This document shows positions 7,846-15,835 of a DNA stretch of 64,000 nt, one piece after another. Source of the DNA: Bacteroides sp. (GTDB lineage: Bacteria > Bacteroidota > Bacteroidia > Bacteroidales > Muribaculaceae); NCBI GenBank assembly GCA_014801875.1, contig JAAVDJ010000005.1, forward strand, positions 1 through 64,000. The letters run 5' to 3'. How positions within the stretch are numbered: the first letter of the stretch is position 1; every line of letters starts with the position of its first letter. The notes below the pieces were generated by a model, which was given only the letters and a program-made list of their open reading frames with translations, did no database searches and was not told where the DNA came from. The translations under genes were made by a program, and so were the position numbers.

Positions 7846-9174
7846 TTAGTATGTTTGAGATTTTTGAGTGGAAGAAATTATATTAATATCCCCACTAAGA
7901 TCATATATTTTTTTATCAGCTCCTACTGCTTTTATAACATAATAAAAGACTCCGCTTTTTACTGATCTGCCATTAATTTTTCCATCCCAACCTTCAGAGG
8001 GATCGTTAAAATGAAAGACCTGCTTTCCTGCTTTATCGAAAATCCAACATTCGAATTGTGTAAGAGATTGATGAGATACTTTCCATTCATCGTTTATATT
8101 ATCATTATTCGGAGAAAAGAAATTGGGTACTAACAATTGTGATTCTCCTATTTCAATAGTATAAACATCACCAATTGATTCACAAGATCCATCTTGATTA
8201 CTTCCTATAAAACGAGAATAATATGTTCCGGTTTCTGAAAAAGTATGTTCAATTTCCTTATCGTTAAATCTATAAATTATATCATTAAAATCTGGATCAA
8301 ATGCAATTTGCCATTCGCTATGAATTACAGCAGGAGTCGTTTCTGCCGAAAATAGTATTTGACAAGGAGCATTTCCTCCAAGATCAACTGTTCCCGGTGA
8401 TATTGTATTTGAGGAATTACCTGACCCATCTTGGGATACAGTTGTTTTGGCATCAACAGCACAGGGGAAAAATATTGATGATGAAAGTTCTGTCTTTTGA
8501 TCAAAAAAATCAGAAAAAATATCTCCTGTTATTGTGTAAGAAGTTTCAGAGTACACAGGTGGAATAATCACTATCTCCTTATCAATACTATCCAAAATCT
8601 TTACTTCATTTTGTTCAGTAAAGACATTAAGGTCTTCATCCCATACCACTGTTGTATATGCCAATTCTATTCCACGACCTATTATATTTTTTCTTCCAGT
8701 GGGGCCATAAAAGATGATTGGTTTAGCATCACCTAAAAAATCAAGAACTGTTGCATAGCAATCACATTGTGATGAAGGTAAAAGTGATTCACAAGAAAAT
8801 GTATATTTTGAATAGTCGATAATCCAGAAAAATACTTCAGACTCTCCGTCTGATATCATATATCCTACGTTTGTTTCTGCATTAGAAAGATAACTTATTT
8901 TATGATCATAGATAACATTTAGAGGCTGGGAATATGATAAACCCTGATCATAAAATTTTTGCCATGTAGTTTTCCCTCCTGTCGAAGATGTATATGTCAA
9001 AGTTATATCGTTGGGATTATTCACAACAAATATCATATTTATTCCTGTAGAGGAAGATGGCTCAATTGTCATCACTTCGCTTAGGGCGCTTTCGACTTTT
9101 AAGGAGTTTAGGTTGGCCGCCACAGAAGTGCAGAGTCCAAACTGACAAATAAAAAGTAAGGTTCGTGTCCTCAT
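7846..9174 (-). CDS. Secreted T9SS type B cargo protein
   Basis: This 442-residue secreted protein has an N-terminal signal peptide (MRTRTLLFICQFGLCTSVAA). The last 90 residues or so match the gliding-motility-associated C-terminal domain (CHU_C type) used as a type B sorting signal by the type IX secretion system: PNFFSPNNDNINDEW, then FDKAGKQVF, GWDGKINGR and SGVFYYVIKA. A PKD/Ig-like beta domain probably precedes it (GTYYSRFIG region), and the N-terminal half is not recognised. It should cross the outer membrane and sit on the surface or be released. The stop lies 12 bp before the uvrA start on the same strand, an odd pairing of a surface protein with a repair gene. Confidence 0.85.
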   Translation of the reverse strand: MRTRTLLFICQFGLCTSVAANLNSLKVESALSEVMTIEPSSSTGINMIFVVNNPNDITLTYTSSTGGKTTWQKFYDQGLSYSQPLNVIYDHKISYLSNAETNVGYMISDGESEVFFWIIDYSKYTFSCESLLPSSQCDCYATVLDFLGDAKPIIFYGPTGRKNIIGRGIELAYTTVVWDEDLNVFTEQNEVKILDSIDKEIVIIPPVYSETSYTITGDIFSDFFDQKTELSSSIFFPCAVDAKTTVSQDGSGNSSNTISPGTVDLGGNAPCQILFSAETTPAVIHSEWQIAFDPDFNDIIYRFNDKEIEHTFSETGTYYSRFIGSNQDGSCESIGDVYTIEIGESQLLVPNFFSPNNDNINDEWKVSHQSLTQFECWIFDKAGKQVFHFNDPSEGWDGKINGRSVKSGVFYYVIKAVGADKKIYDLSGDINIISSTQKSQTY

Positions 9175-9189
9175 TTAAGATATATATCA

Positions 9190-9234
9190 AAAGAAAAATT
9201 GATGTGCCATTATCTCAACATGAGTAATGGCACA
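9190..9234 (-). terminator. Terminator downstream of the HTH regulator
   Basis: On the minus strand a long hairpin is formed by TGTGCCATTA (9203-9212) and TAATGGCACA (9225-9234), with CTC/GAG pairing inside. It is followed by TCAATTTTTCTTTT. It lies between the regulator gene and the T9SS cargo gene. Confidence 0.7.
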
Positions 9235-9302
9235 CCCTATATAATTAACGATAAATACAGGTTAATTATTGCAAGAATGTTTCTCCCTTATTTGAGCTTA
9301 AA

Positions 9303-9902
9303 TCATACCGGTCGAAAGGTTTCAAAAGTGGAATCATCGTAATATACTGTAACTGATACAACTTTTCTGCACTTTGGACCATTTTTAGCTATTTCACTTA
9401 ATATCTCAGCATTTTTTAAAATAGATTTAACTTCCTCTTTTATAGTATGCTCACGCTCTTTTGATGGGCTGTTAAGGGCATTTTCCTTCGAATATTTATT
9501 CTCTTCTGAATAGACAGACGGCTTCGTAGCCTTTTCAAAACTCGGATTCTCCGAATTTTCATTATCTAAGTCAGAATTTGAATATAAGGAGTCGTTGTTG
9601 TCAGAATGACTGGAAGAATCCGTCTCTGATTCACTTGTCGAATTTTCCAAGTTAATACTTTGATCAAGTAGCATCGCTCCTTCATTGAATAACAACCATG
9701 AGATAGAAATATTAGGATATGCCTCATGGATTTGTCGGATAATTTGATCGCTTATCTTCTTATTCCTCCCATTTAGAATTTGAGAAAAGGTCGGGCGTGG
9801 TATTCTGCAGGAATCTGCAAATTGCGAAGATGGAATTCCTAATCTGTCGATGAGGAATTTTAGACGAATCGCTATATTATCTTCGGGCATACTGGTTTTC
9901 AA
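9303..9902 (-). CDS. XRE-like helix-turn-helix DNA-binding protein
   Basis: The 199-residue protein starts with a lambda-repressor-like helix-turn-helix (about residues 10-65: LGIPSSQFADSCRIPRPTFSQILNGR). A long low-complexity linker rich in Ser, Asp, Glu and Asn follows (about 80-150). The end is a short beta segment, VVSVTVYYDDSTFETF. It is probably a sequence-specific regulator. Repeated AT-rich motifs in its own upstream region (9936-9996) are candidate sites, suggesting autoregulation. The target genes are unknown. A role as a phage-type repressor was considered, but no phage genes lie nearby. The function of the C-terminal segment is not known to me. Confidence 0.75.
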   Translation of the reverse strand: MKTSMPEDNIAIRLKFLIDRLGIPSSQFADSCRIPRPTFSQILNGRNKKISDQIIRQIHEAYPNISISWLLFNEGAMLLDQSINLENSTSESETDSSSHSDNNDSLYSNSDLDNENSENPSFEKATKPSVYSEENKYSKENALNSPSKEREHTIKEEVKSILKNAEILSEIAKNGPKCRKVVSVTVYYDDSTFETFRPV

Positions 9903-9920
9903 TCTTAAATTTTCAAGTTA

Positions 9921-9952
9921 CAAATTTAATAAATTATTTTACAAATTGCAAA
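9921..9952 (-). promoter_or_regulatory. Promoter of the HTH regulator gene
   Basis: On the minus strand TTTG is followed by 20 bases and TAAATTTG, a close match to the Bacteroidota consensus. The -7 element lies 19 bases upstream of the ATG, so the leader is very short. Confidence 0.7.
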
Positions 9953-9996
9953 TTATATAATTGCAAATATGTGTTGTATTTGAGAATTTGTAAAAT
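9936..9996. promoter_or_regulatory. Candidate operator array upstream of the HTH regulator
   Basis: A perfect 12-bp inverted repeat (ATTTTACAAATT at 9936-9947, complement at 9985-9996) encloses two direct copies of AATTGCAAAT (9944-9953 and 9959-9968) spaced 15 bp apart. The array overlaps the -33 element of the regulator's promoter. This is the arrangement expected for autorepression, which is inferred rather than shown. Confidence 0.5.
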
Positions 9997-10619
9997 ATAA
10001 TTTAGATTTGTATTTCTAAATTTTAATGTCGTTATTTATTAAAATAATACTATTGATTAAATCACTTATATAATAATAACATAACCAATTCTGCCATTGA
10101 TTTACCATGCATGACAGAAAATGTTATGCAATATTGAAATTATTATTGCTTTTAATGGGAGAAAAATAGATAAATAGCTGAAATATAGCAGTTAAAAATA
10201 ATATTAAATAAATGTTAATGTGTAAAATTTATTAGTGTAAATATCAATATGCATTTTTAAATATTGATATTTGAAAAATCAAATATATTTAACTTTGTAA
10301 CAATTTCTTGCTATGAATTTACAAAATATTATGATTTGAATTGTAAATTATTGATTAAATTTGAAAATGAGAATGTTTAAATGTAAATAGCACCTCTCCC
10401 CTCCCCTACCCCTAATGGCAATGGGGAAAAATTGGACAATGATTCATGATGGTTCGATTCCAAAATTCTCAATTACAATTTTAAATTCAATTTTCATTTA
10501 TGTCCTGCCTGCAAATGTAAAGGAGAATATTCTCGTCCCCCTTAATTTTATCTTTAAACATCTTATTTTATTAATAGAAAGATTATTATCTTAATTTTTC
10601 TTTCTCCTATAAATAATAA

Positions 10620-10654
10620 AAGATAGAGATGATTCGACTTATCACTCTCTATCT
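10620..10654. repeat. Inverted repeat in the non-coding region
   Basis: AAGATAGAGA pairs with TCTCTATCTT, and GAT/ATC pairing continues the stem inwards past a single unpaired base. It has no T-run on either side, so it does not look like a simple terminator. It may be part of an RNA or a protein-binding site. Confidence 0.5.
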
Positions 10655-10888
10655 TCTATTGATACATCCGGCTGGATGCAATATTTATATTTATGAAAAT
10701 TAGGGCCTCATAGGATTAGGGAGTTTTATAGAAAAAATATCATCGAGACTTCTATATGGTGGATCCCTTCCCTATTAATTAGATATATAAGGATTAGGAA
10801 TAGCTCCATGTTTAAACAGATATTGACTTCATACCTATCTTAAGAGTACTTTAATTTCCTATTTCGTCCGTGATTATATAGACATTTT

Positions 10889-11989
10889 TTAGTCTAACAT
10901 CATGGATATTCTTGGCCATTGTTTTGTGAATTTATTTCGAGGGTTCTCTGCCGAGGTAATACTATCCATATTTTCATTTTTCTCAGGATTTACGAGAATT
11001 GAATATTCCAAATCTCTTGAGCTATTATTAGTGAATTTTAAATTCTCATTTTCATTGATTGTTCTAACCATCCCATAGATTTCATCAGTCATGATTACGG
11101 AAGACAGGTTTCCGTAGTTGTACTTTATTTCATTTTTTAAAGATTCAAAGATGTAAGTATAGTTTTCCTTTTCCTCCGGATAAAAATAAATATCCAATTC
11201 AAGAAAAGAAAATTTCTGTGTAATGTATTCTATAATGGGCTTTAGATATAAAGGATTTTTATGGAATATTCTTGGAATTTTTAGTCTCTTTCTTTCATCT
11301 TCGATAGTCATGAATATGACACCATGAATTACATTCCATTCATCGAATATATATAGTATATCACCTCCTGAAAGTTCATTTTCTTTTATTATAATTTCTA
11401 TATCCTTTCTGGTATGGAGTATCTCAAAGTTGTTCTTATTTGACGCTTCACATGACATTATGAAATCACATATTCTTTCTACGTCTAAATCATTTTTTGT
11501 TTCGAGATTTTTTAATATAATGTCATCCTTTTTAATATCTTTATTAATTGACTTATTTAATAATTTCTTTTCATTATTATCCCTTATTTGTATCATTATT
11601 TTGGACCTTAATATTAATGGTATGTATCCATTATTTTCATAATAATGGATGAGCGATTGTCCTGCAGGAATTAGAAATGAAAAATAGAAATTACTATTTT
11701 GAAATCTCTCATGTATAGCATTTATTAATCCAGACATAATACCTTGTCCTCTATACTCTGGACAGGTCGCTAAACCACATAAATATAATCCATGAACTAT
11801 CTTGCCGGATACTAAGAATTCATACGGAATAGCTAACATAGCTGCTATTATTTGTCCATCTTCAACTCTAAATTCTATAAATTCTCTCTTGAAATAATTG
11901 GAAAAAATAAGGTCGATATAATCATCGTTATCACCGAATGTTTTCTTCCATAGATTCTTCATTTGTCGGCAGATTTCATCAATTTCCAT
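10889..11989 (-). CDS. GNAT family N-acetyltransferase
   Basis: This 366-residue protein has a GNAT fold in its first 140 residues or so. CPEYRGQGIMSGLI (near 76-89) is the acetyl-CoA pyrophosphate-binding loop, followed by FYFSFLIPAG and YYENNGYIPL. The length and the extra C-terminal domain recall the Eis-like two-domain GNAT group, which acetylates amines or lysines, but the substrate cannot be told. Codon use is strongly AT-biased (many Asn, Lys, Ile), more than in the flanking operons, and the gene stands alone beside non-coding DNA. Recent acquisition is possible. Confidence 0.8.
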   Translation of the reverse strand: MEIDEICRQMKNLWKKTFGDNDDYIDLIFSNYFKREFIEFRVEDGQIIAAMLAIPYEFLVSGKIVHGLYLCGLATCPEYRGQGIMSGLINAIHERFQNSNFYFSFLIPAGQSLIHYYENNGYIPLILRSKIMIQIRDNNEKKLLNKSINKDIKKDDIILKNLETKNDLDVERICDFIMSCEASNKNNFEILHTRKDIEIIIKENELSGGDILYIFDEWNVIHGVIFMTIEDERKRLKIPRIFHKNPLYLKPIIEYITQKFSFLELDIYFYPEEKENYTYIFESLKNEIKYNYGNLSSVIMTDEIYGMVRTINENENLKFTNNSSRDLEYSILVNPEKNENMDSITSAENPRNKFTKQWPRISMMLD

Positions 11990-12078
11990 ATTTAGAATTA
12001 ATTAATTCGGTTTGTTTATATTTATTAACTTTTTTACGCAGCTAATAGTTCAATGAAAAATAAATACGCCATGTATAT

Positions 12079-12109
12079 TTTGTGTTTTGAATAAATTTTA
12101 CTAATTTTG
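12079..12109 (+). promoter_or_regulatory. Promoter of the S1/P1 nuclease gene
   Basis: TTTG (12079-12082), 19 bases, then TAATTTTG (12102-12109) match the Bacteroidota consensus exactly. The element lies 22 bases before the ATG. Confidence 0.85.
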
Positions 12110-12131
12110 TGTATTAACCAAAAATATAAAT

Positions 12132-12941
12132 ATGGATTTAAGAAATTTAATATTAGGTGGTTTTATTTTAACCTCAGTTGCGAGCGCCTATCCCTGGGGA
12201 CAAAAAGGCCATGATACAGTTGTTTTCATAGCTGAGAATCATTTGACAGAGGCTACTAAACAAGCTGTTGACAGCCTTCTTGATGGTAAGTCAATGGTAT
12301 ATTTTGCTAATTGGCTGGACAATGCTTCACATACGCCGGAATACGCATATTCCAAGACATGGCATTATAAGAATATTGATGCCGATCAATCTTTCGAAAC
12401 TGCTCCTTTATTAGAAACAGGAGATATTGTGAGAGCCATAGATGAGCAGATAGAGATTCTCCAAAATCCTCTAAAAGGAAAAGATGAAAAACAACTATCT
12501 CTAAAGATGCTTATCCATTTTCTTGGCGATATTCATCAGCCAATGCATCTTGGTCATGCATCGGATTTAGGAGGCAACCGACATCATGTTAAATATTTTG
12601 GTAGAGATACCAACTTGCATAGCGTATGGGACAGTTCTCTTCCTGAGTCTGCTCATAAATGGAGTTACACTGAATGGCAGCAGCAATTGGATCGTCTTTC
12701 TGAGGAAGATCAGATGACGCTCATTTATAATGGTAATTCATCTAAGTGGGCAGAGGAAACATTTGAAATATGTAAGAAAGTTTATGAAACGACTCCTGAA
12801 GGCACTAATATCAGCTATGATTACATCGCTGAATGGACTCCTGTAATTGAGATGCAATTCTTAAAAGGAGGGCTTCGTTTAGCAGATCTTCTAAATGTAA
12901 TTTTTGACAGTGAATATCAAGGAGGATATAAGTCAAAGTAA
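12132..12941 (+). CDS. Secreted S1/P1-type nuclease
   Basis: This 269-residue zinc-dependent nuclease of the S1/P1 family hydrolyses single-stranded nucleic acid or removes 3' phosphates. An N-terminal signal peptide precedes YPWGQKGHD, the start of the mature enzyme. Zinc ligands are visible in order: WG.KGH, FANWLD, W.Y.ID, HFLGDIHQPMH, and D..GN.H followed by LHSVWD. It should act in the periplasm or outside the cell, probably salvaging nucleotides. In family members the mature chain usually begins at the Trp, whose amino group binds zinc. Here the best cleavage site (ASA) would leave Tyr-Pro before it. Its own consensus promoter lies just upstream. Confidence 0.9.
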   Translation: MDLRNLILGGFILTSVASAYPWGQKGHDTVVFIAENHLTEATKQAVDSLLDGKSMVYFANWLDNASHTPEYAYSKTWHYKNIDADQSFETAPLLETGDIVRAIDEQIEILQNPLKGKDEKQLSLKMLIHFLGDIHQPMHLGHASDLGGNRHHVKYFGRDTNLHSVWDSSLPESAHKWSYTEWQQQLDRLSEEDQMTLIYNGNSSKWAEETFEICKKVYETTPEGTNISYDYIAEWTPVIEMQFLKGGLRLADLLNVIFDSEYQGGYKSK

Positions 12942-12967
12942 ATAATTGAACCTATTTTATTCATGCT

Positions 12968-13010
12968 TGTCCATGTCTCAGGATATCGCTATCGTAATGA
13001 GACATGGACA
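12968..13010. repeat. 13-bp perfect hairpin between nuclease genes
   Basis: TGTCCATGTCTCA (12968-12980) and its exact complement (12998-13010) enclose a 17-base loop. No T-run follows, so it is a poor terminator. It may stabilise the mRNA end or control expression of the downstream gene, which starts 31 bases later. Confidence 0.6.
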
Positions 13011-13040
13011 CATTACGTCACAAGGTATACATCTTATCAC

Positions 13041-13514
13041 ATGGATACTTTTCCAAATATTAATATTCCTAAATACGGTATGCGTCTATCAAGATCTGGT
13101 AATGTCATTAAAATTTGGGATATTATAAGAAAGAAAAATGTTGTTATGACTCCTGAAGAATTCGTCAGACAACACTTTGTCAATTGGATGATATCTGATC
13201 TTGGATATCCTTCTTCTCTAATGGCAAATGAAGTTTTAATTAAACTAAACGGGATGAACAGACGATGTGATACAGTTGTTTTTAATTCGGCTAAAAAGCC
13301 GGTTATAATAATTGAATATAAAGCACCAACCGTTAAAATTACCCAAGATGTATTTGACCAAATAGTAAGATATAATTTAGTGCTCCAAGCTGCTGTCCTT
13401 ATTGTTTCAAATGGGATTCAACATTTCTGTTGTCTGATTAATCATGATAATCGTGAAATTAAGTTTTTAACAAGAATCCCAACATTCAAAGAATTATATC
13501 CTATATTCTTTTAA
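13041..13514 (+). CDS. HsdR N-terminal-like (PD-(D/E)XK) domain protein
   Basis: The 157-residue protein resembles the free-standing type I restriction enzyme R N-terminal domain found across Bacteroidota. The core RRCDTVVFN followed by VIIIEYKAP has the Asp and Glu-X-Lys of a PD-(D/E)XK nuclease, with a downstream Gln in the next helix (DQIVRYN). There is no helicase or specificity subunit, so it is not a restriction system by itself. I chose the ATG at 13041 because the frame further upstream runs through the hairpin. It ends 11 bp before the PcrA helicase gene and is probably cotranscribed with it, so a role in DNA processing alongside the helicase is plausible. Confidence 0.8.
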   Translation: MDTFPNINIPKYGMRLSRSGNVIKIWDIIRKKNVVMTPEEFVRQHFVNWMISDLGYPSSLMANEVLIKLNGMNRRCDTVVFNSAKKPVIIIEYKAPTVKITQDVFDQIVRYNLVLQAAVLIVSNGIQHFCCLINHDNREIKFLTRIPTFKELYPIFF

Positions 13515-13525
13515 GATATTTTAAT

Positions 13526-15835
13526 ATGGAAAATAATTATAATTATCTTGATTCATTAAACCCTCAACAACGAGATGCGGTTGTTTATAAAGATGGTCCG
13601 GAATTGGTAATCGCCGGTGCTGGTTCCGGTAAAACAAGAGTGTTAACTTATAAGATAGTTGACCTCTTAAGAAATGGATATGAACCATACCGTATACTTG
13701 CACTGACATTTACAAATAAGGCGGCACGCGAAATGAAGGATCGTATTATTTCAATTGTTGGTGATAAGATTGGTTCACGCTTATGGATGGGTACTTTTCA
13801 TTCTATTTTTCTTCGAATCCTAAGACGCCATGCTGATGACATAGGTTATAAAAGTGGATTCACAATCTATGATACGACTGATTCAAAATCTTTGATTAAA
13901 GTTATAATAAAAGAATTGGGTCTTGATGAGAAACAGTATAAACCAGCGGTTGTTTTATCAGTAATTTCTAATTTAAAAAATTCAATGATCACACCTGATC
14001 AATATTTATTAGATAGAGATAATTATGATAGAGATCGGAAATCAAAGAGACCTTTATTTGGGAAAATTTTTGAGACATATTGTGAGCGATGTAAATTATC
14101 AAATGCTATGGATTTTGATGATATTTTGCTACATATGAATTTTCTTCTTCGTGACCATCCCGATATATGTCGTCATTATCAAGAGTATTTTCGCTACATA
14201 CTTGTTGATGAATATCAGGATACGAATTTTGCGCAGCATTTGATTATTTCCCAACTGTCGACTATAAATAAAAAGATATGCGTTGTAGGTGATGATGCGC
14301 AAAGTATATATTCTTTCAGAGGGGCCGATATCAATAATATTTTAAATCTTGAAAAGAGATATGATGGGCTTAAAATATTTAAACTTGAGCGTAACTATAG
14401 ATCTACACAAAATATAATAAATGCTGCGGGTAGTCTTATCTCAAAGAATACCCGACAGATGAAGAAGAATGTATATAGTGAGAATGACAAAGGTGATCCA
14501 ATTTCGATAATTAAAACTTACAGCGATATGGAAGAAGCTTTTCTCGTAGCTAATATGATTTCTCAGTGTAAGTTGACAAATCATGACAGCTATGATGACT
14601 ATGCTATTCTCTATCGAACCAATGCTCAAAGCCGTATCCTGGAGGAATCTTTACGTAAAAGAAATATACCTTACAGAATTTATGGTGGTGTCTCTTTTTA
14701 TCAAAGAAAAGAGGTAAAAGATATGATTGCCTATTTCCGATTGAGTATTAATCCAGATGATGACGAAGCCTTGAGAAGGGTCATTAACTATCCTGCTCGG
14801 GGTATTGGTGAAACTACAATGCGGAAGTTACAGACTATTGCAAGTGATCGACATATCAGTCTATGGTCATTACTGAATTCTGATTGTCTTAAGGATGATG
14901 GTTTTAATTCAGGCACTATAAAGAAACTAACCAATTTTGTGGATCTTATTAATGAATTTATCAAAGATAATGAAACGGGATCTAATGCTTATGAATTAGG
15001 TCAACTCATATATAACAGGACCGGTATTCTTTCTTTGCTTGCGCATGATAACACTCCTGAAAGTATAAGTCGCCAGGAAAACCTATCTGAGATTTTGGCT
15101 GGCTTAAAAGATTTTGTTGAACTGCGTGAACAAACTGGCGAGGGGGAGATGAATATGCGTGCTTTCTTATCTGAAGTAATGCTGGCTACTGATCAAGATC
15201 AGGATGACACCACCGAACAACCTAAGGTGACTTTAATGACAGTTCATGCTGCTAAGGGACTTGAGTTCTCTCACATTTGGATTGTTGGTGCTGAAGAAGA
15301 TCTTTTCCCGTCTGCTATGAGTCAAGACTCCCTTTCTCAAATTGAAGAAGAAAGGCGATTGTTGTATGTAGCTATCACACGTGCCAAGTTAACATGTACA
15401 TTGACTTATGCTGGAAGTCGTTTTAGAAATGGACAGACAGTTATGACTCGTCCATCACGTTTCCTAAGTGATATTGACACTCGTTATTTGCATCTCCAGA
15501 TGTCAGGCTCTTTAGGTGGGAATACCCCCTCTTTTATCAACCCTTTAAAAAAGTACAAAACGGAGTATCCCGGAAATGATAAAAGAGGTTTAGACGGTAA
15601 GCTCCAGTCTGTCTCATTAAAAAGCATTCCTAATGCTTCATCAGGCTTCCAGCCCCAACATTCTCTTAATGAAATCAAGATTGGTTCTGTTATTCAACAC
15701 GAGCGGTTTGGAAAGGGTAGGATTACAAAAGTTGAACAGATTTCAGGTGAGGACTCAATCACCGTTGATTTCGGTATTGTAGGGATAAAAAAATTATTGT
15801 TACGATTCGCAAAATTTCAAATAATATCAAAATAA
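13526..15835 (+). CDS. pcrA: PcrA/UvrD-type superfamily 1 DNA helicase
   Basis: This 769-residue 3'-5' DNA helicase takes part in repair and in clearing proteins or RNA polymerase from DNA. The Q motif LNPQQRDAV comes first, then Walker A GAGSGKTR (near 30-37), LTFTNKAAREMK, VDEYQDTN (Walker B), GDDAQSIYSFRGA, ERNYRST and, near the end, VTLMTVHAAKGLEF and EERRLLYVAITRAK. The C-terminal 50 residues form a small beta domain (VIQHERFGKGRI) typical of PcrA and used for protein contacts. It follows the HsdR-N-like gene by 11 bp, and its stop codon shares one base with the nspC start (TAATG). Confidence 0.95.
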   Translation: MENNYNYLDSLNPQQRDAVVYKDGPELVIAGAGSGKTRVLTYKIVDLLRNGYEPYRILALTFTNKAAREMKDRIISIVGDKIGSRLWMGTFHSIFLRILRRHADDIGYKSGFTIYDTTDSKSLIKVIIKELGLDEKQYKPAVVLSVISNLKNSMITPDQYLLDRDNYDRDRKSKRPLFGKIFETYCERCKLSNAMDFDDILLHMNFLLRDHPDICRHYQEYFRYILVDEYQDTNFAQHLIISQLSTINKKICVVGDDAQSIYSFRGADINNILNLEKRYDGLKIFKLERNYRSTQNIINAAGSLISKNTRQMKKNVYSENDKGDPISIIKTYSDMEEAFLVANMISQCKLTNHDSYDDYAILYRTNAQSRILEESLRKRNIPYRIYGGVSFYQRKEVKDMIAYFRLSINPDDDEALRRVINYPARGIGETTMRKLQTIASDRHISLWSLLNSDCLKDDGFNSGTIKKLTNFVDLINEFIKDNETGSNAYELGQLIYNRTGILSLLAHDNTPESISRQENLSEILAGLKDFVELREQTGEGEMNMRAFLSEVMLATDQDQDDTTEQPKVTLMTVHAAKGLEFSHIWIVGAEEDLFPSAMSQDSLSQIEEERRLLYVAITRAKLTCTLTYAGSRFRNGQTVMTRPSRFLSDIDTRYLHLQMSGSLGGNTPSFINPLKKYKTEYPGNDKRGLDGKLQSVSLKSIPNASSGFQPQHSLNEIKIGSVIQHERFGKGRITKVEQISGEDSITVDFGIVGIKKLLLRFAKFQIISK

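Larger units (their letters stand above)
9903..10888. other. 986-bp AT-rich non-coding region
   Basis: No protein of convincing quality is encoded here. It contains the regulator promoter and operators at its left end, a palindrome at 10267-10286 (ATATTTGA/TCAAATAT), a plus-strand TAACTTTG box at 10290-10297 whose nearest TTTG is only 16 bases away, and a hairpin at 10620-10654. A 51-codon open frame (10439-10594, plus strand) codes for a hydrophobic peptide but has no other support. A small RNA is possible but unproven. Confidence 0.5.

Noticed and set aside
10439-10594. 51-codon plus-strand frame for a hydrophobic basic peptide, a possible small toxin.
   Set aside because: AT-rich DNA readily gives Ile/Leu/Phe-rich frames. 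There is no ribosome site, promoter or antisense RNA to support it.
9303-11989. Possible prophage or mobile island because of the XRE-type regulator and AT-rich DNA.
   Set aside because: No integrase, transposase, phage structural gene or attachment repeats were found.
13041-13514. Restriction-modification system, suggested by the HsdR N-terminal-like domain.
   Set aside because: No methyltransferase, specificity subunit or translocase motor accompanies it; stand-alone versions are common in this phylum.
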